A DNA stretch of 5,748 nt from Bacteroidota bacterium (GTDB lineage: Bacteria > Bacteroidota > Bacteroidia > Bacteroidales > PXBB01): the NCBI GenBank assembly GCA_022708385.1, contig JAKIYU010000175.1, forward strand, positions 1-5,748, read 5' to 3'. The notes under the pieces were generated by a model, which saw only the letters and a program-made list of their open reading frames with translations, did no database searches and was not told the origin of the DNA. This document shows positions 5,319 to 5,748 of the stretch, piece after piece. Both the position numbers and the translations under genes were made by a program. Each line of letters opens with the position of its first letter. Positions within the stretch are counted from its first letter, which is position 1.

Positions 5319-5748
5319 ATGATTTCATCTTTTTTTACCTTCGAAACTTCTGATAATATTAAAATAAATGTTTATAAATGGCTACCGGATCATACTGCAG
5401 TAAGAGGGGTAGTGCAAATTGCACATGGCATGGCCGAACATGCTGAACGTTATACGCATTTTGCTGAGTTTTTAACGGCACAAGGTTATGTGGTGTATGC
5501 CAATGACCACAGGGGACACGGAAAAACGGCTGCCTGTATTAATGACCTGGGCTTTTTTAGCTCCGATAATGGGTGGTTTCGTGTGGTAGAAGATATGCAT
5601 GCGCTCACCAGAATAATAGCAGCTGAATATCAGGGGCTTCCTGTTTTTATCCTGGGGCATAGTATGGGCTCACTGCTTACAAGGACTTATATTTGTAACT
5701 ATTCTCATGAAGTCAGGGGCGTGGTTTTGTCTGGTACTGCCGGCAGCC
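5319..5748 (+). CDS. Alpha/beta hydrolase, lysophospholipase/monoacylglycerol lipase type, N-terminal part (runs off right edge)
   Basis: 143 complete codons from the ATG at 5319 to the window edge; the C-terminal part with the catalytic Asp and His is outside. Features of the Hydrolase_4 (serine aminopeptidase S33-like, PldB) family: AHGMAEHAERY (35-45), the oxyanion-hole HG segment followed by the E-H-x-x-R-Y signature; NDHRGHGKT (62-70); and the nucleophile elbow GHSMGS (113-118) with S115. No signal peptide is seen, so it is probably cytoplasmic. It likely hydrolyses an ester of a lipid or another small molecule; a typical full length is around 270-320 residues. The start is six bases after the dehydrogenase stop, indicating an operon. 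No recognisable pathway link between the two is evident from the sequence. Confidence 0.9.
   Translation, partial: MISSFFTFETSDNIKINVYKWLPDHTAVRGVVQIAHGMAEHAERYTHFAEFLTAQGYVVYANDHRGHGKTAACINDLGFFSSDNGWFRVVEDMHALTRIIAAEYQGLPVFILGHSMGSLLTRTYICNYSHEVRGVVLSGTAGS

Overview
The window looks like a chromosomal segment from a member of the Bacteroidota, probably Bacteroidales or a related order. Four things point there. Coding DNA is moderately AT-rich and the gaps very AT-rich. Starts lack Shine-Dalgarno sequences and instead have A-rich leaders. The gaps carry octamers matching the Bacteroidota -7 promoter consensus TAnnTTTG. The proteins (a short PhoR-like kinase with the IFNIQGYILTLLDGG region, a SpoIID-domain protein, ComEC with an N-terminal DUF4131-like region) are typical of that phylum. 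No RNA gene, insertion sequence, CRISPR array or prophage element was seen, and no gene-free stretch exceeds 300 bases.

Layout. From about 4051 down to base 1, everything reads on the minus strand in this order: a PhoB/OmpR-type response regulator, its membrane sensor histidine kinase (broken), a secreted SpoIID/LytB-domain peptidoglycan enzyme, and the N-terminal 359 residues of the DNA-uptake channel ComEC, which runs off the left edge. From 4203 to the right edge two genes read on the plus strand: an Ldh_2-family malate/L-lactate-type dehydrogenase and, six bases later, the first 143 residues of an alpha/beta hydrolase of the lysophospholipase/monoacylglycerol lipase type. A 151-base AT-rich gap (4052-4202) separates the two divergent units and holds a candidate -7 box for each. 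It also holds a run of TTAA motifs at 11-base spacing that could be a binding site for the adjacent regulator.

The most notable observation is the histidine kinase. The reading frame breaks at about 2953-2959. Compared with the family sequence, 20 bases are missing, and they are the bases that encode the phospho-accepting H-box (the VSHEL segment). The junction keeps one copy of a short motif, AAAACG, that would be expected at both ends of the missing segment, so a deletion between short direct repeats is the simplest explanation. The response regulator next to it is intact. Apart from this, the genes are recognisable members of known families; I see no clear sign of a wholly new system.
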